NCBI GenBank assembly: GCA_963802205.1
Contig: CAWDHW010000006.1
Location: forward strand, 1-64,000
Length of the DNA: 64,000 nucleotides
Direction: 5' to 3'
Source: DYRB01 sp963802205
GTDB lineage: Bacteria; Pseudomonadota; Gammaproteobacteria; Chromatiales; Chromatiaceae
Position numbers and translations under genes: made by a program. The notes under the pieces were generated by a model. The model did not search any database, was not told the DNA's origin, and was given only the letters and a program-made list of their open reading frames with translations. Positions 54,207-62,766 of this stretch are shown here, one piece after another (within the stretch, counting starts at the first letter, position 1; each line of letters begins with the position of its first letter).

Positions 54207-55415
54207 ATGTGTACAGTTTGCGGTTGTGGCCAGGGCGAGACGCGGATCGAGGGCGATCAGGCCCATGAGTTCGAGCATGAGCACGAGGACGGACACGGAC
54301 ACAGCCACCCCCACACCCATGAACACGCCCACGAGCATGGCCATCTCCACAGCCATGAGCACAGCCACGCCGACGGCTCCGTGCACAGCCATGCCCATGA
54401 GCACGCGCATGCACACGCCCACAGCCACATCCACGATCACGGGCATGTGGGACACGACCATGCCCACGACGCCCTGCACCCGGCCGGGGCCGAGCACGGT
54501 CACAGCCATGCAGAGGCCGAGATCCATGGTTCAGTGGCGTCTCACGACCACGGTCATGCCGAGGACCAAGTCGGTGGGGACCTGCATTTCGGCCAGGGGC
54601 CGGCCCACGCCCACGCCCCTGGTCTGAGCCAGGCGCGCATGGTCCAGATCGAGCAGGACATCCTCGGGAAGAACAACGCCTATGCCGCGGAGAATCGGCG
54701 CTGGTTCGCCGACCATGGCCTCTTTGCCGTCAATCTGGTTTCAAGCCCAGGCTCCGGCAAGACGACCTTGCTGGTCAAGACCATCGAGGCCCTGGCCGCC
54801 AGGGACGGCGGACATATCGGAAACGCAGGAGCAGTTTCCGATTTGGCCGGGCGCATCCAGGTGGCCGTGGTCGAGGGCGATCAGCAGACCAGCGTGGATG
54901 CCGACCGCATCCGTGCCACCGGGGCCCCCGCGGTGCAGGTCAACACCGGTAAGGGGTGTCATCTGGACGCCCACATGGTCGGTCACGCCCTGGAGCACCT
55001 GCGCCTGGCGGACGACGGCCTGGTGATGATCGAGAACGTGGGCAACCTGGTCTGTCCCGCCGCCTTCGACTTGGGGGAGGCCCACAAGGTGGTCATCCTC
55101 TCGGTCACGGAGGGGGAGGACAAGCCCCTCAAGTACCCGGATATGTTCCACGCCGCGGACCTGATGATCCTCAACAAGATCGACCTGCTGCCGCACCTGA
55201 GCTTCGATTTGGCCCGCTGTCTGGAATATGCACGGCGGGTCAATCCCAGGCTCCAGGTCCTCCAGATCTCCGCCACCAGTGGCGAGGGCATGGGGCCCTG
55301 GCTCGACTGGCTCGGCCGCGGCGTCGCCGCTGCGGTGGCGGCACGCCAGGACAACCTGACCTTGCTGCGTCGCCGCCTGGCCGAGGTCGAGGCCCAGTTG
55401 GCGGCGAAGGGGTAG
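54207..55415 (+). CDS. hypB: Nickel-incorporation GTPase HypB with a large His-rich region and an in-frame repeat insertion
   Basis: HypB uses GTP to help load nickel. It begins with the CxxCGC motif (MCTVCGCGQGETRIEG). Nearly forty histidines follow in residues about 14-120, a nickel-storage region. The GTPase domain starts at about residue 175 with the P-loop SSPGSGKTTLL and continues with EGDQQTSVDADRIRATG, NTGKGCHLDAHM and NKIDLLPHL. Between the first helix and the EGDQQT strand lies a 19-residue insert (LAARDGGHIGNAGAVSDLA) encoded by a dispersed repeat at 54791-54847. Other HypB proteins have only a short loop there. Whether the GTPase still works is open. Confidence 0.93.
   Translation: MCTVCGCGQGETRIEGDQAHEFEHEHEDGHGHSHPHTHEHAHEHGHLHSHEHSHADGSVHSHAHEHAHAHAHSHIHDHGHVGHDHAHDALHPAGAEHGHSHAEAEIHGSVASHDHGHAEDQVGGDLHFGQGPAHAHAPGLSQARMVQIEQDILGKNNAYAAENRRWFADHGLFAVNLVSSPGSGKTTLLVKTIEALAARDGGHIGNAGAVSDLAGRIQVAVVEGDQQTSVDADRIRATGAPAVQVNTGKGCHLDAHMVGHALEHLRLADDGLVMIENVGNLVCPAAFDLGEAHKVVILSVTEGEDKPLKYPDMFHAADLMILNKIDLLPHLSFDLARCLEYARRVNPRLQVLQISATSGEGMGPWLDWLGRGVAAAVAARQDNLTLLRRRLAEVEAQLAAKG
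54791..54847 (+). repeat. Type B hairpin repeat in hypB
   Basis: This 57-bp unit (19 codons) is identical but for one base to 58499-58555 in hypC. It has a first small hairpin around CCGCC-AGGGAC-GGCGG and a second with a perfect 9-bp stem ATCGGAAAC / GTTTCCGAT around the loop GCAGGAGCA. It is translated in frame. Confidence 0.85.
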
Positions 55416-55453
55416 GGGGTGCCGCGGATTCGCGGTGATGGGGGAAGGCCACC

Positions 55454-55494
55454 ATCCCTCCCCCCCCTTTCCCGAAGAGGGGCCTGGGGGGATT
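55454..55494. repeat. C/G-run hairpin between hypB and hypF
   Basis: ATCCCTCCCCCCCC and its rough inverse CCTGGGGGGATT form a hairpin in the 98-base gap before hypF. The ends resemble those of the larger elements at 56099-56220 and 56801-57090 (AATCCCCCC...GGGGGGATT). Confidence 0.55.
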
Positions 55495-55513
55495 CAAGGG
55501 CGGGCGCCCGACC

Positions 55514-58296
55514 GTGAAGACCCGCCTCCAACGCCGCCTGCGCGTCACCGGCATAGTCCAGGGGGTCGGTTTCCGGCCCTATGTCTGGCACCTGGCCCGG
55601 GAACTGGGCCTCACCGGCTGGGTGCGCAACGACCCTGCCGGGGTGGAGGTGCTGGTGCAGGGTGAGCCTGGCCCCATCGATGCCTTCAGCCGCCGCCTCA
55701 CGCTGGAGGCCCCGCCCCTGGCCCAGGTCCGGGATCTCGTTTGGACGGATGGCCTCGCCACCGGCGAGCACGACGCCTTCGCCATCCGCGAGAGCGGAGC
55801 CGGGCAGGCCGCCACCATGATCGGCGTGGACACCGGCGTCTGCCCCGCCTGCCTGATGGAGCTGTTCGACCCGGCCGATCGCCGCTACCGTTATGCCTTT
55901 ATAAACTGCACCCAGTGCGGCCCGCGCTACACCCTGACCCGTCGTCTGCCCTATGACCGGGCGCAGACCAGCATGGCGGCCTTTCCACTCTGCCCTGCCT
56001 GCGAGGGGGAATATCGCGACCCTTCTGACCGGCGTTTCCATGCCGAGCCGACCGCTTGTCCTGTGTGCGGGCCTCGGACTTGGGTGCTCAGCCTGGAAGA
56101 AATCCCCCCCGGCCCCCCCTTGCAAAGGGGGAGGAAAGAAATCCCAGGTCTTAGAAACCCCAGCGGGACCAGCGGGCTAGATGCCCCCCCCTTTCTTAAA
56201 GGGGGGTCGGGGGGGATTTCTACGCCCACCGCCGATGCCATTGGCGAGACCCTTGACCGTCTCCAGGCGGGTCAAATCGTCGCCATCAAGGGCCTGGGAG
56301 GTTTCCACCTCGCCTGCGATGCCCGCAACCCGGACGCCGTGCAGCGCCTGCGCGAGCGCAAGCAGCGGGAGGAGAAGCCGTTCGCCATCATGGCCGCCAA
56401 CCTTGCCTCCGTCGCCCCATGGGTGGAGATTGGGTTGGACGAACGGGCGATGATCGAGTCCCCCGAGCGGCCCATCTGCCTGCTGCGCAAGCGGCCCGGT
56501 GCCGACGCGGCCCTGCCGGGGATAGCCCCTGGTCTGAGTTGGCTAGGGGTCATGCTCCCCTATACCCCGATCCACTGGCTGCTCTTCCACGCGGCGGCTG
56601 GCGGGCCCGCCGGGACCGCCTGGATGGGTGAGGCTCAGGCATTGGTCCTGGTCATGACCAGCGCCAACCCGGGTGGGGAGCCCTTGGTAACGGGAAACGC
56701 CGAGGCGGTCGAGCGCCTGGCCGGGATCGCGGATGCGGTGTTAATGCACGACCGGGACATCGTGGTGCGGTGCGATGACTCGGTGGTGCGGTGGCTCGAA
56801 GAAATCCCCCCCGACCCCCCTTTAAAAAGGGGGGGGGAGGAAGACTCCCCTCGACTGCTGTTCCCGACGCGGCTTTTGGCCAGGGATGGCCAGTATCCCA
56901 GGGGCGCAGGGAGCGGCCCCTGGGACTACCTCCCCCATCCTTGGGGTCGCTCGGCCCCCCTTTGGAAAAAGGGGGGGATGGATTGGCAGTTGGCATGTCG
57001 CCGAGCGGCTCCGGGTTTGCGCCACGGGGGAAAATCCATCAGGGAGCGACGGTTACTCCCCCCTTTCTTAAAGGGGGGCCGGGGGGGATTGGAGTTGGCA
57101 CCGCAGCCTGCGGTGAGCCCAGCTCCCTAGCCCCCTCTACACAAGGATTCCGCCAATTCATCCGTCGCGCCCGGGGCTATACCCCCCAGGCCATCCGCCT
57201 ACCTCGGTCCGGTCCCTCGGTTCTGGCCCTGGGGGGCTACCTCAAGGCGACGGTCTGCGTGACCCGCGGTGATGAGGCCTTCGTCTCCCAGCACATCGGC
57301 GGACTCGATAACCCGGCCACCTGCGCCATGTTGACGGAGGTCACAGACCACCTCCTGCACATACTTCGGGTCGAACCCCAGGCGGTCGCCCACGACCTGC
57401 ACCCGGACTTCTACAGTACGCGCCATGCCGCTGAATTGGCAGGTCTCTGGGGAGTGCCGACAGTGGCCGTCCAGCACCACCAGGCCCACTGCGCCGCCAT
57501 CGCCGCTGAGGCTGGGGTCACGGGTCCCTTCCTCGGCCTGGCCCTGGATGGGGTCGGGCTGGGAGAAGACGGCACCGCCTGGGGGGGGGAACTCCTTCGG
57601 CTGGATGGGTCCGGCTACACCCGCCTGGGGCACCTGAGCCCCATCCCCCTGCCCGGTGGGGACAGGGCGGCCAAGGAGCCCTGGCGCATGGCCGCGGCGG
57701 CCCTGCATCACCTGGGTCGCAGCGGGGAGATCGCCGGGCGTTTTCCCGGGCAACCGGCATCGCGCCGGCTCGGGCAGGTGCTGGACCGCGGCCTGAACTG
57801 CCCCCCCACCACCAGCCTTGGCCGCTGGTTCGACGCCGCTGCCGGACTGCTCGGCGCCCGCGAGGTCATGGCCTACGAGGGACAGGCGGCCATGCTGCTG
57901 GAGGGTCTGGCGCGGGACGGCCGGGTCGCGCCTATGGCTGGGGGCTGGCTCCTGCATCCGGACGGCCGTCTCGACCTCTGGCCCTTGCTGGAGCGCCTGG
58001 CCGACGAACCCGATGCGGCCATGGGCGCCGCCCTGTTCCACGCCACACTGGCGGAGGGGCTGGCGGCCTGGGTGGCCTGGGCCGCCCGGCGCGAGGGTCT
58101 GGCCCAGGTGGCCCTGGGGGGTGGCTGTCTGCTCAACCAGATCCTGTCCTGCGATTTGGCCCGGCGCATCGCCGCGCTTGGCCTCACCGCGCTTACGGCC
58201 CGCCAGGTACCCCCAAACGATGGGGGCTTGAGCCTGGGTCAGGCTTGGGTTGCAATGCAGCAAATTCGCGATGAGGAACACAAACCATGTGCCTAG
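55514..58296 (+). CDS. hypF: Carbamoyltransferase HypF, carrying two insertions and a frame change
   Basis: HypF makes the thiocarbamate on HypE that becomes the cyanide ligands of the active-site iron. From a GTG at 55514 the domains are: acylphosphatase (VTGIVQGVGFRPYVWHLARE); two zinc fingers (CPACLMELF...CTQCGPR and CPACEGEY...CPVCGPR); a YrdC-like domain (GQIVAIKGLGGFHLACDARN); and a Kae1-like domain (VLALGGYLKATVCVTRGDEA, HHQAH, GGGCLLNQ). An in-frame insert of about 41 codons follows VLSL near 56095. A second non-homologous block at about 56795-57144 follows CDDSVVRW and precedes FRQFIRRARGYTP. The frame changes within it: the 5' frame ends at a TAG at 57128-57130, while the 3' frame is open from 56791. 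One extra base in a C or G run would give one protein of about 927 residues. Confidence 0.85.
56099..56220. repeat. Inverted-repeat element inside hypF (first insertion)
   Basis: The element starts GAAATCCCCCCCGGCCCCCC and ends with the near-exact inverse (GGGGGGTCGGGGGGGATTTC). The two ends form terminal inverted repeats of about 23 bp. It falls between the second zinc finger and the YrdC domain of HypF and is read through in frame (EIPPGPPLQRGRKEIPGL and onwards). It has no coding role of its own. Confidence 0.75.
56801..57090. repeat. Composite inverted-repeat element inside hypF (second insertion)
   Basis: The left end GAAATCCCCCCCGACCCCCC and the right end (GGGGGGCCGGGGGGGATT) are the same kind of terminal repeat as in the element at 56099. 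Inside are further C6/G7-G9 arms, a type A repeat at 56873-56925 and extra palindromic arms, so it looks like nested insertions. The G9 run at 56829-56837 and other runs are natural slippage sites. The hypF reading frame shifts across this element. Confidence 0.75.
56873..56925 (+). repeat. Type A hairpin repeat nested in the hypF insertion
   Basis: A second copy of the 53-bp unit found in hupJ, with the loop GCAGGGAGCG in place of GCCAGGAGCG. In the upstream hypF frame it encodes LARDGQYPRGAGSGPW. Confidence 0.8.
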
Positions 58297-58568
58297 CCAT
58301 TCCAGCCCGGGTCTGCGAGATCAATGAGGCGGATCGGGCCATCGTCGATCTGGGCGGCGTGCGCAAGGAGTGCTCCCTGGCCCTGGTGGACGGGGTCGAG
58401 GTGGGTGACTACGTCATCCTCCACGTCGGCTATGCCCTGACCCGCCTGGACCCGGAGGAGGCGGCGAAGACCCTGGCCCTGATGGCGGAGGCCGGGGTCC
58501 TGGCCGCCAGGGACGGCGGACATATCGGAAACGCAGGAGAAGTTTCCGATTTGGCGGCCGACGCATGA
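58287..58568 (+). CDS. hypC: Hydrogenase maturation chaperone HypC, with a repeat-encoded tail
   Basis: HypC carries the iron centre from HypD to the large subunit. The start MCLAIPARVCEINEADRAIV has the essential Cys2, and the core ends normally (TRLDPEEAAKTLALMAEAG). The last 22 residues (VLAARDGGHIGNAGEVSDLA and four more) come largely from a type B repeat at 58499-58555. That takes the protein to 93 residues instead of about 75. It overlaps hypF by ten bases and hypD by four. Confidence 0.92.
   Translation: MCLAIPARVCEINEADRAIVDLGGVRKECSLALVDGVEVGDYVILHVGYALTRLDPEEAAKTLALMAEAGVLAARDGGHIGNAGEVSDLAADA
58499..58555 (+). repeat. Type B hairpin repeat at the end of hypC
   Basis: This 57-bp copy differs by one base from the unit in hypB (GGAGAAG versus GGAGCAG). 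It keeps the 9-bp stem ATCGGAAAC / GTTTCCGAT. It is translated as the HypC tail, and the hypD start lies only ten bases beyond. Confidence 0.85.
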
Positions 58569-59722
58569 AGTACGTCACCGAATTCCGCGACGGCGGCGTC
58601 GCCCAGGGCCTTGCCCGGGCCATCGCCTCGGAGGTCCGGGCCGACCGCCGCTACAACTTCATGGAGTTCTGCGGCGGTCATACCCACGCCATCTCCCGCT
58701 ACGGGGTCCCGGATCTCCTGCCGCCCAATGTGCGGATGATCCACGGTCCCGGCTGCCCTGTGTGCGTGCTGCCCATCGGGCGTATCGACCTGGCGATCAA
58801 ACTGGCCCTGGAGAACGGCGTCACCCTCTGCACCTATGCCGATACCATGCGGGTCCCGGCCTCCAATGGTCTCTCCCTGATGCGGGCCAAGGCCCGCGGT
58901 GGGGACATCCGCATGGTCTACGCAGTGACCGATGCCCTGAAGATCGCCCGGGATCACCCGGACCAGGAGGTCGTCTTCTTCGCCATCGGCTTCGAGACCA
59001 CCACGCCGCCGACCGCGGTGGCCATCAAGCTGGCCAGGGACCAGGGTTTGCGCAACTTCAGCGTGCTGTGCTGCCACGTCCTGACCCCGTCGGCCATCAT
59101 GAACATCCTGGAGTCGCCCGAGGTGCGCGACCTTGGCTTGGTCCCCCTGGACGGCTTCATCGGCCCGGCCCACGTCTCCACGGTGATCGGGAGCCGGCCC
59201 TATGCCTTCTTTGCCGAGGAGTACCGCAAGCCGGTGGTGATCGCCGGCTTCGAGCCCCTGGACGTGATGCAGGCGATCCTCATGCTGGTGCGCCAGGTGA
59301 ACGAGGGGCGGGCAGTGGTCGAGAACGAGTTCACCCGCGCCGTGACCGAGCAGGGCAACGAGAAGGCCCAGGACCTGGTGTCGGAGGTCTTCGAGCTGAG
59401 GCGCAGCTTCGAGTGGCGGGGTCTGGGGGAGGTCCCTTACTCGGCGCTGCGCATCCGCGAGGGCTTTGCGGCCTTCGACGCCGAGCGCCGCTATGGGCTC
59501 GCCTACAAGCCGGTGCCGGACAACAAGGCGTGCGACTGCGGGGCCATACTCCGGGGGGTCAAGGGACCAACGGACTGCAAGCTCTTCGGCACCGTCTGCA
59601 CCCCGGAGAACCCCATGGGTTCCTGCATGGTGTCCTCGGAAGGCGCCTGCGCCGCCCATTACACCTATGGGCGCTACAAGGATGCCGATGTCGTCGGGGC
59701 ACTCCCATCCGGCGGGAACTGA
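58565..59722 (+). CDS. hypD: Hydrogenase iron-centre assembly protein HypD
   Basis: HypD is the iron-sulfur scaffold on which Fe(CN)2CO is built together with HypC and HypE. The signature motifs are present: FMEFCGGHTHAISRYG, HGPGCPVCVLP, GFETTTPPTAVAI, and the C-terminal cysteines in VCTPENPMGSCMVSSEGAC. It has 385 residues. Its ATG overlaps the hypC stop. Confidence 0.95.
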   Translation: MKYVTEFRDGGVAQGLARAIASEVRADRRYNFMEFCGGHTHAISRYGVPDLLPPNVRMIHGPGCPVCVLPIGRIDLAIKLALENGVTLCTYADTMRVPASNGLSLMRAKARGGDIRMVYAVTDALKIARDHPDQEVVFFAIGFETTTPPTAVAIKLARDQGLRNFSVLCCHVLTPSAIMNILESPEVRDLGLVPLDGFIGPAHVSTVIGSRPYAFFAEEYRKPVVIAGFEPLDVMQAILMLVRQVNEGRAVVENEFTRAVTEQGNEKAQDLVSEVFELRRSFEWRGLGEVPYSALRIREGFAAFDAERRYGLAYKPVPDNKACDCGAILRGVKGPTDCKLFGTVCTPENPMGSCMVSSEGACAAHYTYGRYKDADVVGALPSGGN

Positions 59723-59723
59723 T

Positions 59724-59739
59724 CTATAGGTCCCTATAG
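59724..59739. repeat. Short perfect hairpin between hypD and hypE
   Basis: CTATAGG-TC-CCTATAG, followed by another TTATAGG at 59742-59748, lies just after the hypD stop. This is the only sizeable gap (68 bases) between hypC and hypX. It may affect message processing or stability. Confidence 0.35.
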
Positions 59740-59790
59740 GGCTTATAGGTCGCATTGCTCTCAATTGCACAAAGCGCCACAGGACTGCCC

Positions 59791-60843
59791 ATGACAGGCC
59801 AAGTGAAGAAGGGCTATGCACGGCCCCTGGACATCAAGCAGGGCCGGGTGGATATGAGCCACGGCGGCGGCGGCCGGGCCATGGTGCAGCTCATCGCCGA
59901 CCTCTTCGCCAGGCATCTGGGCAACGAGTACCTGGCCCAGGGCAACGACGGGACCTGCCTGCCGGCGGGGAGCGGGCGCCTGGTGGTCTCGACAGACAGC
60001 CATGTGGTCTCGCCCCTGTTCTTTCCCGGCGGGGACATCGGTTGCCTGTCTGTCCACGGGACCGTCAACGATGTCGCGGTCATGGGGGCCTGCCCGCTGT
60101 ACCTGACCGCCGGGTTCATTCTCGAGGAGGGTTTCCCCCTGGCCGACCTGGCGCGCATCTGCCAATCCATGGCCAGGGCCGCCTCTGATGCCGGGGTCAA
60201 GCTGGTGGCCGGCGATACCAAGGTGGTGGAACAGGGCAAGGGCGATGGCCTGTTCATCACCACCACCGGCATCGGCTTTTTGCCAGAGGGTGTCAACCTC
60301 TCCGGGGACCTGGCCCGGCCAGGCGACGCCGTCCTGGTCTCCGGGACCCTGGGCGACCACGGCATGGCGATCATGAGCAAGCGGGAAAACCTCTCCTTCG
60401 ATGCCCCCATCCTGTCCGATACCGCGGCCCTGAACGGGCTGACCCAGGCCATGTTGGCGAGCGGGGCGGCCATCCGGGTCATGCGCGACCCCACCCGTGG
60501 CGGTCTGGCGGCGACGCTCAACGAGATCGCCGATCAGTCCGGGGTCGGCATTCACCTGCAAGAGGTGGCCATCCCGGTGCGCCCGGAGGTGGAGGCCGCC
60601 TGCGAGCTGTTGGGCCTGGACCCGCTCAACATCGCCAACGAGGGCAAGCTCATCGCCATCTGCGCTGCCGAGGATGCAGACCGGCTCCTGGCGGTCATGC
60701 GTGCCCACCCCCTGGGGGTCCAGGCGGCGGTGATCGGGCAGGTGGTGGCCGACCCCAATGCCTTCGTCCAGATGAAGACACAGTTCGGCGGCCGGCGCAT
60801 GGTGGATTGGCTCTCCGGCGAGCAGTTGCCGAGGATTTGTTGA
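59791..60843 (+). CDS. hypE: Carbamoyl dehydratase HypE
   Basis: HypE dehydrates the carbamoyl group made by HypF to a thiocyanate on its C-terminal cysteine and donates cyanide to HypD-bound iron. The N-terminal VDMSHGGGGRAMVQLIADLF and the C-terminal GEQLPRIC with the essential last Cys are present. It has 350 residues from the ATG at 59791, which has AGGA seven bases upstream. Confidence 0.95.
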   Translation: MTGQVKKGYARPLDIKQGRVDMSHGGGGRAMVQLIADLFARHLGNEYLAQGNDGTCLPAGSGRLVVSTDSHVVSPLFFPGGDIGCLSVHGTVNDVAVMGACPLYLTAGFILEEGFPLADLARICQSMARAASDAGVKLVAGDTKVVEQGKGDGLFITTTGIGFLPEGVNLSGDLARPGDAVLVSGTLGDHGMAIMSKRENLSFDAPILSDTAALNGLTQAMLASGAAIRVMRDPTRGGLAATLNEIADQSGVGIHLQEVAIPVRPEVEAACELLGLDPLNIANEGKLIAICAAEDADRLLAVMRAHPLGVQAAVIGQVVADPNAFVQMKTQFGGRRMVDWLSGEQLPRIC

Positions 60844-62528
60844 TGCGCGTCCTCCTCCTCACACACGCCTTCAACAGCCTGACCCAGCGGCTGTTTGTGG
60901 AACTTGGGGCGCAGGGCTGTCAGGTGTCGGTCGAGTTCGACATCAACGATCAGGTCACCCAGGAGGCCGTCGCCCTGTTCCGGCCACACCTGATCCTGGC
61001 TCCCTACCTGCGCCGGGCCATCCCCGAGTCCGTCTGGCGAAGCCACCTGTGCCTGGTGGTCCACCCGGGTCCGGTGGGGGATCGGGGCCCCTCGGCCCTG
61101 GACTGGGCCATCCGAGAGGGGGCGCAGGAATGGGGTCTGACGCTCCTCCAGGCCGAGGCGGAGATGGACTCAGGCCCGGTCTGGGCCAGTGCGACCTTCC
61201 CGCTGCGCCCGGCCACCAAGTCGAGCCTGTACCGCAACGAGGTGACCGACGCCGCGGTGGCGGCGGTCCAGGAGGCCATGGTGCGGCTCCCGGACTACCA
61301 GGCCGGCCGTTGGCGGCCCCAGGTCCAGGCGCCAGGTTCCCTGCGCCCCCTGATGCGTCAGCCCGACCGCGCCATCGACTGGGGCCGCGACCCCACTGTC
61401 ACGGCGCTGGCCAAGCTCCGCAGCGGCGATGGCTTCCCGGGGGTGCGCGATACCCTGTTCGGCGCGCCCTGCCACCTCTACAACGCCCATCCCTTCCCGG
61501 CAACGGGCTCCCCTGGTGAGGTCCTGGGGCGGGCGGGGGAGGGCCTGGTGCGGGCCACCGTCGATGGCGCCCTGTGGATCGGACACGCCCGCCGCCCGGA
61601 TGCCGACCTGCCGATCAAGCTCCCCGTGGCCCAAGCCTTCCCTGAGATCGGGGGGCTGGCCGAGTTGGACCAGGGCGGGGGACTGCCCGACGGGATCCGC
61701 TACGAGGAAGACGGACCCGTCGGGTATCTCCATTTCCCCTTCTACAACGGCGCCATGGGTACCGCGGCCTGCGAGGGTCTGCTCGCGGCCTTTGATGCGG
61801 CGCGACGGCGGCCGACCCGGGTCCTGGTCCTGCTGGGGGGTGCGGACTTCTTCAGCAATGGCCTGGACCTCAACCGTATCGAGGCCGCGCACAGTCCGGC
61901 AGACGAGTCCTGGCGCAACATCAATGCCATGGACGACCTGTGCCGGGCCATTCTGACCACGGACACCCAGGTCACGGTCAGCGCCCTGCGGGGCAATGCC
62001 GGGGCCGGGGGTGCCTTCCTGGCCCTGGCGGCGGACCTGGTCTGGGCGCGGCGTGGGGTCATCCTCAATCCCCATTACAAGAACATGGGCAACCTCTACG
62101 GCTCGGAGTATTGGACCTATCTCCTGCCGCGTCGCCTCGGCGCGGTCCAGGCCGCGGACCTCATGGCCCGGCGCCTGCCCCTGGGGGCAGCGGAGGCGGA
62201 GCGCATCGGCCTGCTGGATGCCTGTTTCGGCGACGGGCTCGCCGGTTTCGAGGCGGAGGTCCGGGCCCGTGCGGCCGCCCTCGCGGCGGCCGGCGACCAT
62301 CCCCAGCGCCTTTCCGCCAAGGCACAGGGCCGCGCCTGCGACGAGGCGGCCCGTCCCCTGGACGCCTACCGGGCCGAGGAACTGCGGCACATGCAACGCA
62401 ACTTCTTCGGCTTCGACCCGAGCTATCACGTCGCCCGCCACCACTTTGTGCATAAGACGCCCCACTCCTGGACGCCGCGGCATCTGGCCATCCACCGCGA
62501 GCTGGGCTGGGTCGTCCCGGAGGGTTGA
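60843..62528 (+). CDS. hypX: Hydrogenase maturation factor HypX (HoxX)
   Basis: HypX makes the CO ligand of the active site from formyl-tetrahydrofolate under aerobic conditions. The N-terminal half is formyltransferase-like (CLVVHPGPVGDRGPSALDWA, FPLRPATKSSLYRNEVTD). The C-terminal half is an enoyl-CoA hydratase-like domain (VLVLLGGADFFSNGLDLNRI, RGNAGAGGAFLALAADLVWA, HYKNMGNLYGSEYWTYLLPR). It has 561 residues. It is coupled to hypE by a TGATG overlap. Confidence 0.93.
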   Translation: MRVLLLTHAFNSLTQRLFVELGAQGCQVSVEFDINDQVTQEAVALFRPHLILAPYLRRAIPESVWRSHLCLVVHPGPVGDRGPSALDWAIREGAQEWGLTLLQAEAEMDSGPVWASATFPLRPATKSSLYRNEVTDAAVAAVQEAMVRLPDYQAGRWRPQVQAPGSLRPLMRQPDRAIDWGRDPTVTALAKLRSGDGFPGVRDTLFGAPCHLYNAHPFPATGSPGEVLGRAGEGLVRATVDGALWIGHARRPDADLPIKLPVAQAFPEIGGLAELDQGGGLPDGIRYEEDGPVGYLHFPFYNGAMGTAACEGLLAAFDAARRRPTRVLVLLGGADFFSNGLDLNRIEAAHSPADESWRNINAMDDLCRAILTTDTQVTVSALRGNAGAGGAFLALAADLVWARRGVILNPHYKNMGNLYGSEYWTYLLPRRLGAVQAADLMARRLPLGAAEAERIGLLDACFGDGLAGFEAEVRARAAALAAAGDHPQRLSAKAQGRACDEAARPLDAYRAEELRHMQRNFFGFDPSYHVARHHFVHKTPHSWTPRHLAIHRELGWVVPEG

Positions 62529-62703
62529 GCGCCCGTACCGACGGCCCCAAGCCGATACCTGCCGGTGCTGCGCATGATGTCGTGAAGGCGCGACGGCCAC
62601 AGACCGGGCAGTCTGCTGGTGTTTATGCAGGGCGGCATTGCAAGTAAATCAATAGGATGAGTTGACTTATTGCGGTTCATTGGAACTGATGGGTGTATCT
62701 TTC

Positions 62704-62732
62704 TTGACAAGCATATTAGCGAGCACTAATAT
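62704..62732 (+). promoter_or_regulatory. Near-consensus sigma-70 promoter with an embedded palindrome
   Basis: TTGACA (62704-62709), a 17-base spacer and TAATAT (62727-62732) make an almost ideal promoter. ATATTAG (62713-62719) and CTAATAT (62726-62732) form a perfect inverted repeat with a six-base centre that overlaps the spacer and the -10 box. This placement is typical of a repressor operator. It drives the small membrane-protein gene at 62767. Confidence 0.65.
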
Positions 62733-62766
62733 AGTGGCCGAGATCGTTTCAAAGAGGTAACACATC

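Noticed and set aside
54280..54520. Short tandem CACAGCCAC-type repeats that could suggest a CRISPR or minisatellite
   Set aside because: They encode the His-rich region of HypB; spacing is irregular and there are no spacers.
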